Numbered from the stretch's first letter, positions 33,717 through 42,458 are shown. The stretch is 64,000 nt of DNA from an uncultured Acidobacteriota bacterium (GCA_903851035.1 CAINND010000078.1:20627-84626), one strand, 5' to 3'. Numbers and translations: made by a program. Notes: generated from the letters alone by a model not told the origin.

Positions 33717-34130
33717 TTACTTCGCAGCCGCGCTCGCCGTTCGAACCTCCAGCGCAATCTTCGGAGGATGAAGCAGCGTGTTGTGGATCAGGCAGCGGTG
33801 CACGGCCTCTTCCACGCCTTTGCGATGTTCTTCGCTCAGTTCCACCGGCACATCCAACTCAATGCGGAAGTCATCCAACCGCGCCGGGTTCTTCGCCTTG
33901 TCGCAGGTCACGCGAACCTTCGTCCCGGCCACCTCCAGCTTATTGCGCTTGAAATAGTCCACCGCGTAGTAGCCCGCGCAGCTTCCCAGGCTGGCCAGCA
34001 GCAACTCCGGCGGCGTCATGCCCTCGTCAAAGCCGTGATTGCTCTCCGGCTGATCGCTGACCACCTTGTTGCGTCCCGCCGTCATCTCAAACTGCACGGC
34101 GCCCAGATGTTCTACTTTTACTTCCAGCAT
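33717..34130 (-). CDS. OsmC/Ohr-family peroxiredoxin-like protein
   Basis: 137 aa from the ATG at 34130, which has GGAGAGAG upstream; the 127 additional residues of the ORF track are out-of-frame translation of the sigma-factor gene. OsmC-family proteins reduce organic hydroperoxides with two cysteines. Both are present: the peroxidatic one in LASLGSCAGYYAVDYF and the resolving one in VHRCLIHNTLL. The sequence belongs to the YhfA-like subgroup rather than Ohr proper. It closes the minus-strand cassette after a rhodanese protein and an ECF sigma factor, suggesting a redox or reactive-sulfur stress unit. Confidence 0.88.
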   Translation of the reverse strand: MLEVKVEHLGAVQFEMTAGRNKVVSDQPESNHGFDEGMTPPELLLASLGSCAGYYAVDYFKRNKLEVAGTKVRVTCDKAKNPARLDDFRIELDVPVELSEEHRKGVEEAVHRCLIHNTLLHPPKIALEVRTASAAAK

Positions 34131-34156
34131 GGCTCTCTCCTCTGCTTGATTCCTGC

Positions 34157-34711
34157 TTAAACGATGCTTGCGCCCAGCCGTGCATCCAGCTTTTCGCGCA
34201 GCGCCTGCCGCGCGCGGTGCAGTCGGCTCTTCATCGCCGCCAGCGATATTCCCAGCTTCGCGGCTACTTCTTCGCCGCTCAGGTCTTCCACGTCGCGCAG
34301 CATGTAAACCTCGCGCGCATCCTCCGGCAACTCTGAAACGGCCTGCCACAACAGGTCCTTGATCTCCTGCCGCGCCACGACTACATCCTGCAGCTCTCCC
34401 GGCTGCACCAGCTCCGCGCTCTCCTCCATCTCGGAGAGTTGCAGCAACGGCGCCATCGTCTCCCGCTCGCGAAGCTGCCAGCAGAGGCGGCGGGCAATCT
34501 GCGCCAGCCACGCCCGGAAGGCCTTCGAATCGCGCAACTGCTCCAGGCTGCGGAAGGCCTTCAGCAGCGCCTCCATCAGTACGTCTTCCGCGTCTTCGTG
34601 ATTGCCGCAGACGCGCAACATCTGCCGGTACACCGCGTCCTTGTGCTCGTTGGCCAGCTCTTCAAAGTTTATGTTGGCGATTGTGCCGCAAACTTCGGCG
34701 CTGTGCCGCAC
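34157..34711 (-). CDS. ECF-type RNA polymerase sigma factor
   Basis: 184 aa sigma-70-family factor with only regions 2 and 4. Region 2 spans FEELANEHKDAVYRQML, GNHEDAEDVLMEALLKAF and AFRAWLAQIARRLC. Region 4 is LPEDAREVYMLRDVEDLSGE followed by AAKLGISLAAMKSRLHRARQ. The start is a GTG immediately after the TAA of the upstream rhodanese gene, so translation is coupled. No anti-sigma gene is adjacent. Several cysteines (EVCG, RVCG, RRLC) are notable and might be redox sensitive, which is inference. The next gene is the OsmC-like protein, 26 bases downstream. Confidence 0.92.
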   Translation of the reverse strand: MRHSAEVCGTIANINFEELANEHKDAVYRQMLRVCGNHEDAEDVLMEALLKAFRSLEQLRDSKAFRAWLAQIARRLCWQLRERETMAPLLQLSEMEESAELVQPGELQDVVVARQEIKDLLWQAVSELPEDAREVYMLRDVEDLSGEEVAAKLGISLAAMKSRLHRARQALREKLDARLGASIV

Positions 34712-35266
34712 TTATCCGCAGCAGGGGTTCTGCGTCGTTCCGTTCTCGGCCACACGCGCCTGGTTCCACGGCATTTTGGCCAGCAGAATCCCCATCCCGC
34801 AGATGTCGGTCGCTCCCGCAAAGGTCAGCCCGGCGCCAATGAACATCGCCAGCCAGATGCCGCCATGCACACCGCTCGCGGCCAGCATCGTACCCACCAG
34901 CACCAGCAAACCCGCCACCAGTCGCACCTGCCGCTCCAGCGACCACCGTGTACGCGCTGAGGTCACAACCTCCAACCCGTTCCTAATCCAGGCATCGGTG
35001 CCGCCCGCCAGCACCTGTACTCCGGCGGCCTGTCCCATCCAGCCCGCCACAATCTGCGCCCGCGTGCCGCCCTTGCAGATCAGCACCACGCCGTCCGACA
35101 GCAGCAGATCCTTTTTGCGCGCCTCGAACTGATCCATGGGAATATTCATCGCGCAGGGAATGTGTCCGGCTGCGAATTCGCTCGCGGTCCTGACGTCAAT
35201 CATCTGCGGACGGCGGCCCTTCGCCAGCTCCGCCTTCAACTCTTCCACGCTTACCAGTGTGCTCAT
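34712..35266 (-). CDS. Rhodanese-domain membrane protein with DUF2892 (YgaP-like)
   Basis: 184 aa from the ATG at 35266; the upstream 29 codons of the ORF track are leader. The N-terminal rhodanese domain runs from LVSVEELKAEL through MIDVRTASEFAAGHIPCAMNIP and carries the active-site loop LICKGGTRAQ with the persulfide Cys. The C-terminal DUF2892 region has two helices (LVAGLLVLVGTMLA and GIWLAMFIGAGLTFAG) and ends with a Cys pair (NPCCG). YgaP-like proteins bind persulfide or thiocyanate and move sulfane sulfur at the membrane. It heads the cassette and is coupled to the ECF sigma gene. Confidence 0.9.
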   Translation of the reverse strand: MSTLVSVEELKAELAKGRRPQMIDVRTASEFAAGHIPCAMNIPMDQFEARKKDLLLSDGVVLICKGGTRAQIVAGWMGQAAGVQVLAGGTDAWIRNGLEVVTSARTRWSLERQVRLVAGLLVLVGTMLAASGVHGGIWLAMFIGAGLTFAGATDICGMGILLAKMPWNQARVAENGTTQNPCCG

Positions 35267-35332
35267 CTGTTGATTGCCTCTATCTATCAAGAGCGTTTCC
35301 AGCGGAAAAGGATTCGTCCTAGCTGTTTTTAC

Positions 35333-35363
35333 GCGAAAAGAAACGGCGGCCACGCAGGCCGCC
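35333..35363 (-). terminator. Terminator after the polysaccharide deacetylase gene
   Basis: A 7-bp stem GGCGGCC / GGCCGCC with a 5-base loop is followed on the minus strand by GTTTCTTTTCG. It lies 27 bases past the deacetylase stop and just before the rhodanese gene. Confidence 0.7.
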
Positions 35364-35389
35364 CTTTCACTACATTCCTAAGTGACTCC

Positions 35390-36145
35390 CTAGCCCGCCA
35401 TGCCGCCCATGCCAAAGGGCAGCTTGATGTCCGGACGAAGCTGCATCATCTCCGTCACGGTCAAAAAGACGAAGCCCTTGTCTTTGTATTCGGCAATCAG
35501 CTCGTCGGTGGCGCTGACGGTGTGGCTGCGGTCTTCTCCCATGCGCAGGTGCCCGCCATCGTGCAGCAGCACCACTTCGCCGCCGGCAATCTGGCGCCGC
35601 GCGTGCTTCACTATCTCCGCCGGGGACTTGGCCGACCAGTCAAAGCAGGTCACCCGCCACATCACCGGAAACATCTTCATCTCCTCCACCACCTTGAAGG
35701 TGCCGGGGCGGCGGCCGCCAAAGGGCGGACGGAAGAGGAAGGGCCGCTCGCCGGTGGCTTCTTCAATCGCCAAATTGGTCTCTTCCAGTTCCTGGCGCAG
35801 CTTCGCCTCGCTGGAAAAAATCAGGTTCGGATGCGAGTAGCTGTGATTTCCAATGGCGTGCCCGGCCTGCTGCACCGCCAGCGCAACTTCCGGATGCTGC
35901 CGCACATATTTGCCCAGCATGAAGAACGTTGCCGGAACCTGGTGTTTGGCCAGCACCTCCAGCAGCTTCATCGTCCAGGGATCGTTCGGTCCGTCGTCAT
36001 AGGTAAGGGCCAATACCTTCAGGCCTTCTTTGACGCCGCTAAAGTTTGCGCCGTAGAGCTGCGACCATGGAACCATGGTGTGTGCTCCGGCAAAGGTGGC
36101 GGCTCCGGCCGCCAGGGCTCCTGCTACATATCCAATCATCGTCAT
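35390..36145 (-). CDS. Polysaccharide deacetylase (NodB/CE4 family)
   Basis: 251 aa. All CE4 motifs are visible: LALTYDDGPND (motif 1, with the catalytic base Asp and metal Asp), HAIGNHSYSHPNL (motif 2, metal His pair), FRPPFGGRRPG (motif 3), FDWSAKSPAEI (motif 4) and VVLLHDGGHL (motif 5). Catalysis is therefore expected on an N-acetylated glycan, perhaps peptidoglycan or a surface polysaccharide; the substrate is not readable. A hydrophobic N-terminus (MTMIGYVAGALAAGAATFAG) suggests export or anchoring. Single gene, divergent from the deoxynucleoside kinase. Confidence 0.9.
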   Translation of the reverse strand: MTMIGYVAGALAAGAATFAGAHTMVPWSQLYGANFSGVKEGLKVLALTYDDGPNDPWTMKLLEVLAKHQVPATFFMLGKYVRQHPEVALAVQQAGHAIGNHSYSHPNLIFSSEAKLRQELEETNLAIEEATGERPFLFRPPFGGRRPGTFKVVEEMKMFPVMWRVTCFDWSAKSPAEIVKHARRQIAGGEVVLLHDGGHLRMGEDRSHTVSATDELIAEYKDKGFVFLTVTEMMQLRPDIKLPFGMGGMAG

Positions 36146-36258
36146 GGATTTTATCGCTTTCCACCGCTCTGCGGAAAACAGCCGTTGCCCGCCCGCGCGC
36201 AGCGCGTTATGCTTCCCAAAGAGCCTGCTCCGTTCGCGCCGGCCCGCGACCCTTCACC

Positions 36259-36921
36259 ATGGCAAATTTCTTCGAACCATCCCGCTACATCGCCGTTGAA
36301 GGTCCCATCCGTGTCGGCAAAAGCACCCTGGCCCGCTACCTGGCCCAGCAGTTGCGCGGGCAACTCATTCAGGAGCCGGAAGATAACCCCTTTTTGACGG
36401 CTTTTTACCGGGACGAGCCGGGCGCCGCTTTCCAGGCGCAGATGTCCTTTCTAATCAGTCGCTTTGAGCAGCTACACCCGCTGAACGAAGCGCGCAAATC
36501 GCAGAAGATCGTCATCACCGACTACATCTTTGAAAAAGATAAGCTCTTTGCCAACTTGAACTTGAATGACGACGAGCTGGCGGTTTACGACCGCTACTAC
36601 AAGCTGCTGCGCGCCCAGGTGCCCACGCCGGACCTCGTCATCTACCTGCAGGCGCCCGTGGACGTGTTGCGTAAACGGCTGCGCCGCAAGAACATATCGC
36701 AGGAAAAAGCCATCAGTGACGATTACATGGAAGAGGTGCTGAAGGCCTACGAACACTTCTTCTTCCACTACTCGGCCAGCGACCTGCTGGTGGTAAATAC
36801 GGCAGAGATTGACTTTGTGGAGCGCAGCGAAGACCTGCAAACGCTGTTGCGCCGCGTCAGCGAGCCCATCAAGGGCACGCAGTATTTTCTTCCTTTGGGC
36901 TCGCAGGGAAATCAGGAATAG
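36259..36921 (+). CDS. Deoxynucleoside kinase
   Basis: 220 aa from the ATG at 36259 (MANFFEPSRYIAVEGPI); the longer ORF track start is unsupported. The P-loop is EGPIRVGKSTLARYLA, and the family motifs ITDYIFEKDKLFA and the arginine-rich LID (DVLRKRLRRKNISQEKAIS) are present. Members of the dNK/dCK/dGK group phosphorylate deoxynucleosides for salvage; specificity is not decidable here. It is divergent from the deacetylase gene and alone on its strand until the hemerythrin gene 144 bases later. Confidence 0.9.
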   Translation: MANFFEPSRYIAVEGPIRVGKSTLARYLAQQLRGQLIQEPEDNPFLTAFYRDEPGAAFQAQMSFLISRFEQLHPLNEARKSQKIVITDYIFEKDKLFANLNLNDDELAVYDRYYKLLRAQVPTPDLVIYLQAPVDVLRKRLRRKNISQEKAISDDYMEEVLKAYEHFFFHYSASDLLVVNTAEIDFVERSEDLQTLLRRVSEPIKGTQYFLPLGSQGNQE

Positions 36922-37065
36922 CCTCACCTTTTCATCTCATTTTTTGAAACTCTCTTCACAACTTATGCCCCATCAGTTGTTTACAATGGCGCATAGGTTC
37001 GGTTCCGGCCATGGCGGCGGAGCCCGCGCGCGCTTGGCGCACCACAGGTTTGCCGAGGTACAGGA

Positions 37066-37473
37066 ATGCCGTTATTCGAGTGGAAGGACGAGTACTCGGT
37101 CAGCGTGCTGCGCTTTGACCGTGAGCATCAGAAACTCTTCAATCTTATCAACGAGTTGAACGATGCCATGGCGGAAGGGCGGGGGCGCTTTGTCGCCGTG
37201 CGCGTGCTGCGCGAATTGAGCGAGTACGCGCGCTGGCACTTCAGCGGCGAAGAATCGGCCATGCGGCGGGCCGGCTATCCTGATCTGGAACAACACATTA
37301 CCGAGCATGAGACCTTCGTCAAAACGGTCAACGGCTACTACGAGCAGTACTCCGGCGGGCAGAGCGGCATTCCCATCGATCTGCTTTATTTTCTGCGCGA
37401 TTGGCTGACAAAACACATTCTGGAAAGCGACCGCCGGTACGCCGAATCGCTGAACAAAGCAGGCATCCACTAG
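37066..37473 (+). CDS. Bacteriohemerythrin
   Basis: 135 aa, the normal size for a single-domain bacteriohemerythrin, a di-iron O2-binding helical bundle. The metal ligands are in place: FDREHQKLFNLIN (first His), HFSGEESAM (second His and Glu), HITEHETFVK (His pair) and HILESDRRYAE (last His and Asp). It may carry or sense oxygen, or protect against it; no fused sensor domain is present. TACAAT at 36982-36987 could be a -10, but the -35 is weak. It is followed 24 bases later by a DUF2721 membrane protein. Confidence 0.93.
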   Translation: MPLFEWKDEYSVSVLRFDREHQKLFNLINELNDAMAEGRGRFVAVRVLRELSEYARWHFSGEESAMRRAGYPDLEQHITEHETFVKTVNGYYEQYSGGQSGIPIDLLYFLRDWLTKHILESDRRYAESLNKAGIH

Positions 37474-37497
37474 CCTGCAGCGGCGTAAAATAAGCGC

Positions 37498-37995
37498 ATG
37501 ATCACCGCAGAAAGTCCCTTCTCCGTACTGACCGCCGTGGCCGCACCGGCGCTGCTTACCAACTCCTCTACCGTATTGGTGCTCGGCCTGGGTAATCGCA
37601 TTGCCCGCGTGGTGGATCGCACCCGCACCGTGGCCGGCGTGATGGCCCGCACCGAAGAGGGCTGCGAGTTGTATATGCGCCTGCAGCAGCAGGCCGGGCT
37701 GCTGGGCCGCCGCAGGGAATACCTGGGCCACGCTTTGCGCCTGGGCTATGCCGCGGTGGGTGGCTTTGCCGCCGAGGCCTTGGTGGCCGTGATGGGCGGA
37801 ACCCTGGTGCATTACGAGTATCACTGGGAGGCGCGCCTGGCGGCACTGGCGGCATTGACCATTGGCTTTGCCAGCGTGGGCAGCCTGGTGATGGCCTGCG
37901 TGTACATGGTGCGGGAGACGGCCGTGGCCCTGGACAATCTGAGCGAAGAGGCCAAGACGGTGATGATGGAAGCCGCCCGCGAACTCCGCAAGTAG
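37498..37995 (+). CDS. DUF2721-family membrane protein
   Basis: 165 aa with three hydrophobic segments, near residues 5-28 (LTAVAAPALLTNSSTVLVLG), 85-105 (LGYAAVGGFAAEALVAVMG) and 115-135 (ALAALTIGFASVGSLVMACV). The basic loop GNRIARVVDRTRTVAG followed by RRREYLGHALRLGY matches the DUF2721 pattern. No known function. It lies 24 bases after bacteriohemerythrin on the same strand, which may mean cotranscription; an O2- or iron-related link is only inference. Confidence 0.75.
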   Translation: MITAESPFSVLTAVAAPALLTNSSTVLVLGLGNRIARVVDRTRTVAGVMARTEEGCELYMRLQQQAGLLGRRREYLGHALRLGYAAVGGFAAEALVAVMGGTLVHYEYHWEARLAALAALTIGFASVGSLVMACVYMVRETAVALDNLSEEAKTVMMEAARELRK

Positions 37996-38118
37996 AAACA
38001 AGCCCTGCTGTTTGCTCATGGCTTGGGAGCGGACTAGAATCAGCACGGCCAGCCGGGGCCAAACCCTTCCGGCAGACAGGTGGCATCCGCCCGCGGCGGA
38101 GCTGCACTGGAGGACACA

Positions 38119-39021
38119 ATGAGCATCACCACCGGAGACTTCCGGCAGCGCGTGGCCGTGCAGACGCTGGCCGAGAAGAAGCATCGCCACGAACCCATTA
38201 TTTGCCTGACCGCCTATGACTACAGCGCCGCACGCCTGGCTGACGAAGCCGGCGTGGAGCTGGTGCTGGTGGGCGACAGCCTGGCCCAGGTAGTGCTGGG
38301 CTATGACAGCACTCTGCCGGTAACGATGGAAGAGATGCTGCATCACACGCACGCCACGCGGAGGGGCGTCAAGCGGGCCTTCCTTGTGGCTGACATGCCC
38401 TTTGGCAGCTATCACACGGGCGAGCAGCAGGCATTGGAGAACGCCACGCGCTTTGTGAAAGAGGCGGGCGCAGAGGCGGTGAAGATTGAAGGCGGCGTAA
38501 GCCGCGCGGCGCTGGTGCGGCGCATCATTGAGGCGGAGATTCCCGTGGTTGGCCACATCGGACTGACACCGCAGTCGGTACACAAGATGGGCGGCTACAA
38601 GGTGCAGGGCAAAACCGCGGCCGCCATGGATCAACTTCGTCGCGATGCTGCGGCCCTGGACGCGGCCGGAGTGTGCGCCCTGGTGCTGGAGGGGATTCCG
38701 CGCGAGCTGGCGGCAAAGATCACCGCCGAGGTTGCCACGCCAACGATTGGCATTGGCGCGGGGCCGGAGTGCGACGGGCAGATATTGGTCTTCCACGATC
38801 TGCTCGGGCTGACCTTTAACGCCGCGCCGAAGTTTGTGCGGCGCTACGCGGCGGTCGGCGAGGCGATTACGGCGGCCATCCAGGCCTATGGTGAAGATGT
38901 GAAGCAGCGCAGCTTCCCCTCCGACGCGGAAAGTTATCATCTGCCGCGCGAGTCGCAGGCGGCGCTGGAAGCGCAGACATCTTCACGCACCATTCCACCG
39001 CTGGTGGCCAACAAGAAGTAA
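38119..39021 (+). CDS. panB: 3-methyl-2-oxobutanoate hydroxymethyltransferase
   Basis: Transfers a hydroxymethyl group from methylene-THF to 2-oxoisovalerate, the first step of pantothenate synthesis. 300 aa from the ATG at 38119, which is preceded by GGAGG; the track start 13 codons earlier is unlikely. The family signatures LVLVGDSLAQVVLGYDSTLPV, IGLTPQSVHKMGGYKVQG and GIGAGPECDGQILVFHDLLG are all present with the metal-binding Asp residues and the catalytic Glu in LVLEGIPRELA. It begins a cluster with a secreted protein and panC. Confidence 0.96.
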   Translation: MSITTGDFRQRVAVQTLAEKKHRHEPIICLTAYDYSAARLADEAGVELVLVGDSLAQVVLGYDSTLPVTMEEMLHHTHATRRGVKRAFLVADMPFGSYHTGEQQALENATRFVKEAGAEAVKIEGGVSRAALVRRIIEAEIPVVGHIGLTPQSVHKMGGYKVQGKTAAAMDQLRRDAAALDAAGVCALVLEGIPRELAAKITAEVATPTIGIGAGPECDGQILVFHDLLGLTFNAAPKFVRRYAAVGEAITAAIQAYGEDVKQRSFPSDAESYHLPRESQAALEAQTSSRTIPPLVANKK

Positions 39022-39062
39022 GAGACGGAAAGCAGGATAGGCCTGAAAGCAGGACAGAGAAG

Positions 39063-39878
39063 ATGCGATTGACCGAGAAGAGATGCTTACTGGCGGCCAC
39101 GTTGTGGTTGTGCGCAGCAATAGCCGTGGCGCAAAGCAGCGGCGGGGCCACTGCACCGGCAAATCCTGTGGCCAGCAAACCGGCGAGCACGGCGGCCAAG
39201 CCGAAGACGGCGACGAACACGCGCTCCACCACGGCGGCCAAAAAGCCGGCCACGCGCAGTGAATGCGTTGAAGCCGCCGGGCTGTGCGTGCTGGTTCCCG
39301 CAACATGGCAGCGGCTGGGCGACATCTTTGACGACCTGGGATTCGTGGTGGCAGAGCCGCACGCGGGGGTGGACTCCGCGCTGTGGCCGCAGGTGAACGT
39401 GGCGGCCATCGATGTGCCTCCCGAGGAGACGACGCCCACCGGCGCACCCAGCCTGGACGCCGTGGTGCGGGTGCTGCTGACGCCGGATGGGACATTCCGC
39501 ACGGCCGAGACGCAGCAGCGCACGCGCCTGCTGCTGAACGGCGCCGAGGCGCAGGTGCTGAAGGTGCTGCTGCGCGATGACGCGGGCAACACCAGCCAGG
39601 AAGAGGTCGCGCTGATTGACGGCGGCGACGAGGGCTTTGTGTACACCATCGCGCTGCGCTGCGCTCCGGAAGAGTACGCGCGGCTGGAGCCGGTCTTTCA
39701 ACGAATCCTGCAAAGCTGGCGGGTAAAGCCCGATGACGGCGCGGATGCGGCGGCCGGCAAGGCGGATGCGGCGAAGGCTACGTCGGCAACACCGGCGGTG
39801 GATAAAAAGGCGATCACAGCGCAGCCCAGCGCGCCCCTTCCCGAAGCTCCGCGCACGGACGCCGCGCCCAAGCCGTAA
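39063..39878 (+). CDS. Exported protein with Pro/Ala/Lys-rich linkers
   Basis: 271 aa. A signal peptide (MRLTEKRCLLAATLWLCAAIAVA) is followed by a low-complexity Ala/Thr/Lys/Pro stretch (about residues 24-65). Next comes a compact central domain (VEAAGLCVLVPATWQRLGDI through RLEPVFQRILQSW), which weakly resembles the PsbP/DcrB-like fold, and a second Ala/Lys/Pro tail. No catalytic motif seen. It sits between panB and panC with 41 and 57 bases of spacing, so it may be cotranscribed with them, yet nothing in the sequence suggests a pantothenate role. Fold assignment is tentative. Confidence 0.6.
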   Translation: MRLTEKRCLLAATLWLCAAIAVAQSSGGATAPANPVASKPASTAAKPKTATNTRSTTAAKKPATRSECVEAAGLCVLVPATWQRLGDIFDDLGFVVAEPHAGVDSALWPQVNVAAIDVPPEETTPTGAPSLDAVVRVLLTPDGTFRTAETQQRTRLLLNGAEAQVLKVLLRDDAGNTSQEEVALIDGGDEGFVYTIALRCAPEEYARLEPVFQRILQSWRVKPDDGADAAAGKADAAKATSATPAVDKKAITAQPSAPLPEAPRTDAAPKP

Positions 39879-39935
39879 GGTTTGCCGCATGGGCGTGAGA
39901 GAAATGCAGAAAAGAAATCATCAAGAGGGTAAGTG

Positions 39936-40784
39936 ATGCAGGTGATACACGAGATTGCCGCCATGCAGGCGTGGAGCCTGCAAGCCGCGCGTGAGGGCCG
40001 CGCTGTGGGCTTTGTGCCCACCATGGGAGCATTGCACGCCGGTCACATCAGCCTGGTGCGGCTGGCAAAGGCGCGGGCGCAGGCAGTGGTTGTATCGATA
40101 TTCGTCAATCCATTGCAGTTTGGCCCGACGGAAGATTACTCGCGCTATCCGCGCACGCTGGCCAGTGACTGCCGTCTGCTGGAGCCGGAGGGCGTGGACG
40201 TGGTCTTTGCCCCCTCGGCCGAGGAGATGTATCCCACGGACGCGGTGACCGTGGTTGAGGTAGCGGGGCTGAGTGAGCGTCTGGACGGCCAGTCGCGCCC
40301 CGGACACTTTCGCGGCGTGAGCACGGTGGTGGCAAAGCTTTTTGGCATTGTGCAACCGCGTGTGGCCGTCTTCGGTCAAAAGGATGCGGCGCAGGTGGCC
40401 GTGCTGCGGCGCATGGTGCGCGATCTGAATCTTCCGCTGGAGCTGGTGGTGGGTCCGATTGTGCGTGAGGCGGACGGGCTGGCCCTGAGCTCACGCAATG
40501 CGTATCTCTCGCCCGACGAACGGAAGCAGGCCCTGGTGCTGCATCGCGCGCTAGGTCAGGTGGCGGAAGCGGCCGCTAAGGGCGAGCGCAGCGCACAGGC
40601 CCTGCAGGCGCTGGCCGAGCAGGTAATTGCCACCGAGCCCGGAGCGAAGCTTGATTACTGCGCGGTGGTCGATCCTGAAACGTTGTTGCCGGTGGCCGAT
40701 ACCGCTGGCGGCGCACTGGTGGCCGTGGCCGCCTACTTTGGCAACACCCGGCTGATCGACAATCTGCTGCTTGACCGGGAGTAA
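39936..40784 (+). CDS. panC: Pantothenate synthetase
   Basis: ATP-dependent ligase joining pantoate and beta-alanine to pantothenate. 282 aa from the ATG at 39936 (GAGGG upstream; the GTG one codon earlier is the track start). The nucleotidyl-transferase HxGH motif is in PTMGALHAGHISLV. The pantoate/ATP region is VFGQKDAAQVAVLRRMV, and SSRNAYLSPDERKQA is also conserved. With panB it forms the local pantothenate pair; panD is not in this window. CoaX near 63 kb would act on the product. Confidence 0.96.
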   Translation: MQVIHEIAAMQAWSLQAAREGRAVGFVPTMGALHAGHISLVRLAKARAQAVVVSIFVNPLQFGPTEDYSRYPRTLASDCRLLEPEGVDVVFAPSAEEMYPTDAVTVVEVAGLSERLDGQSRPGHFRGVSTVVAKLFGIVQPRVAVFGQKDAAQVAVLRRMVRDLNLPLELVVGPIVREADGLALSSRNAYLSPDERKQALVLHRALGQVAEAAAKGERSAQALQALAEQVIATEPGAKLDYCAVVDPETLLPVADTAGGALVAVAAYFGNTRLIDNLLLDRE

Positions 40785-40854
40785 CCTCGGGCGGCAAGTT
40801 CGTTGCCGGGCGAAGCATCCTGCACGCCGGTGTTGATGCTAAAATTCGCTTCTT

Positions 40855-42432
40855 ATGCGGCCTCTGCGAGTCTTCCTCTCACACACGTTTCTTCTGCTGC
40901 TTGTGTTGCTGGCGGCCGCGCCCGCAATGGCCGGCGGCAAGGCAAAATCGGCCGCTCCTACGCAAAGCGGAGTGACGCATCGCGTGGATGCCATCCTCAA
41001 CCGCGCCGAGCTGGCCAGCGGTTACTGGGGCGTGGCGGTGGAAGACATGGACACGGGCGCCGTAGTTTACGCCCACAACGCCAACCGGCTGTTTACCCCC
41101 GCCAGCAACGCCAAGATGTTTACCACGGCGGCTGGGCTGGCCCTGGTGGGCAGCGACTACCGCTTCCGCACCACGGTGGAGACCAACAAAGTTCCCGATA
41201 AATATGGACGCATTGCGGATGACGTGGTGCTGGTGGGGCGCGGCGATCCGAACCTGAGCGGGCGCGCCCTGCCCTACGCGCTGAAGACGCAGCATCCATG
41301 GCCGCCCGAACAGGTGCTTGTTGAACTGGCCGACCAGGTGGTGGCGCGCGGCGTCAAGGTGATTGACGGCGATCTGGTGGCCGATGACACCTTCTACACC
41401 TTTGAGCGTTACGCCGAGGGGTGGACCGAGGATGATCTGCTGTGGGATTACGGCGCGCCGGTCTCCGCCCTGGCCATCAACGACAATTCAGTCTTCCTCG
41501 GCGTGCAGCCGGGTGAGCATGTGGGCGAGCGCGCCTTCGTCACGCTGGAACCTTTTGCGAGCCTCTACGAATTAGTCAACCAGGTGACGACCGTTGCGGC
41601 GGGCACCGGGCCGCGCAAGGTGGGCATACGGCGACAGGCGGGAACGAATCGCATTGAGCTGTGGGGAACGATCCCCGCTGATGACTCCGGGCTGCACGAG
41701 AAGCTGGCAATCGAGGACCCGGCGGAATTCTGCGCGCGGCTGCTGGCCGATCTGCTGGCTCGCCGAGGGGTTACCGTGCTGGGCAAAACCCGGGCGCGGC
41801 ATTTGATGCCGGAGCAGGCGGAGGCTATTCGAACTGCGGCGGCGTTATCCGCAAACCCAACCTCCGCGCGGCCCAACCCGGTGGTGCTGGCCGAGCACAT
41901 CTCCGCGCCGCTGGCGCAGGATGTGAAGGTGATCAACAAGGTGAGCCAGAACCTGCACACCGAGATGCTGCTGCGCCTGCTGGGACACGAAAAAAACGGC
42001 ACAGGCTCAGTGGAATCCGGGCTGGAGGCCTTGAAGGGCTTTTTAACCACCGCCGGAATCAAGCCCGAGGAGTACGTCTTTTTTGATGGCAGCGGCCTTT
42101 CGCGCAAGGACCTGATTACTCCGCACGCGGCCGTTACGCTGTTGCGCTACGCGGCGGCGCAGTCCTGGGGAATGACCTTCCGCGACAGCCTGCCCAGGGC
42201 CGGGGTGGATGGCACGATGACCAACCGGCTGAAGTCCCTGCCGGCGGGCGCACGCGTGGAGGCCAAGACCGGCACCCACGACCATGTCAACAGCCTCTCC
42301 GGCTACATTACGACCACCGATGGGCGTCGGCTGGCGTTCTCAATTTTAAGCAACAACCACCTGCTGGGCAGTCCCAAGGCTGCCGCGGTGATGGATGAAA
42401 TTGTGATGGAGCTGGCGACGGGCAAGAACTAA
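40855..42432 (+). CDS. dacB: D-alanyl-D-alanine carboxypeptidase/endopeptidase (PBP4-type)
   Basis: Periplasmic serine peptidase trimming and opening peptidoglycan cross-links, 525 aa. A signal peptide (LLLLVLLAAAPAMAG) is followed by the SxxK motif SNAK (Ser84, Lys87), the SxN-type SQN in INKVSQNLHTEMLL, and KTG in EAKTGTHDHVNSL. A large inserted domain between SxxK and SxN (about residues 150-330) is normal for class C PBP4 enzymes. It is 70 bases after panC. The gene is not obviously part of an operon beyond that spacing. Confidence 0.94.
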   Translation: MRPLRVFLSHTFLLLLVLLAAAPAMAGGKAKSAAPTQSGVTHRVDAILNRAELASGYWGVAVEDMDTGAVVYAHNANRLFTPASNAKMFTTAAGLALVGSDYRFRTTVETNKVPDKYGRIADDVVLVGRGDPNLSGRALPYALKTQHPWPPEQVLVELADQVVARGVKVIDGDLVADDTFYTFERYAEGWTEDDLLWDYGAPVSALAINDNSVFLGVQPGEHVGERAFVTLEPFASLYELVNQVTTVAAGTGPRKVGIRRQAGTNRIELWGTIPADDSGLHEKLAIEDPAEFCARLLADLLARRGVTVLGKTRARHLMPEQAEAIRTAAALSANPTSARPNPVVLAEHISAPLAQDVKVINKVSQNLHTEMLLRLLGHEKNGTGSVESGLEALKGFLTTAGIKPEEYVFFDGSGLSRKDLITPHAAVTLLRYAAAQSWGMTFRDSLPRAGVDGTMTNRLKSLPAGARVEAKTGTHDHVNSLSGYITTTDGRRLAFSILSNNHLLGSPKAAAVMDEIVMELATGKN

Positions 42433-42458
42433 ACGAGGGCTGGCCGGATTCGTGCCGG

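Noticed and set aside
37072-38940. 622-aa minus-strand ORF over hemerythrin, DUF2721 and panB
   Set aside because: Runs antisense through three supported genes and has low-complexity His/Gln/Gly composition.
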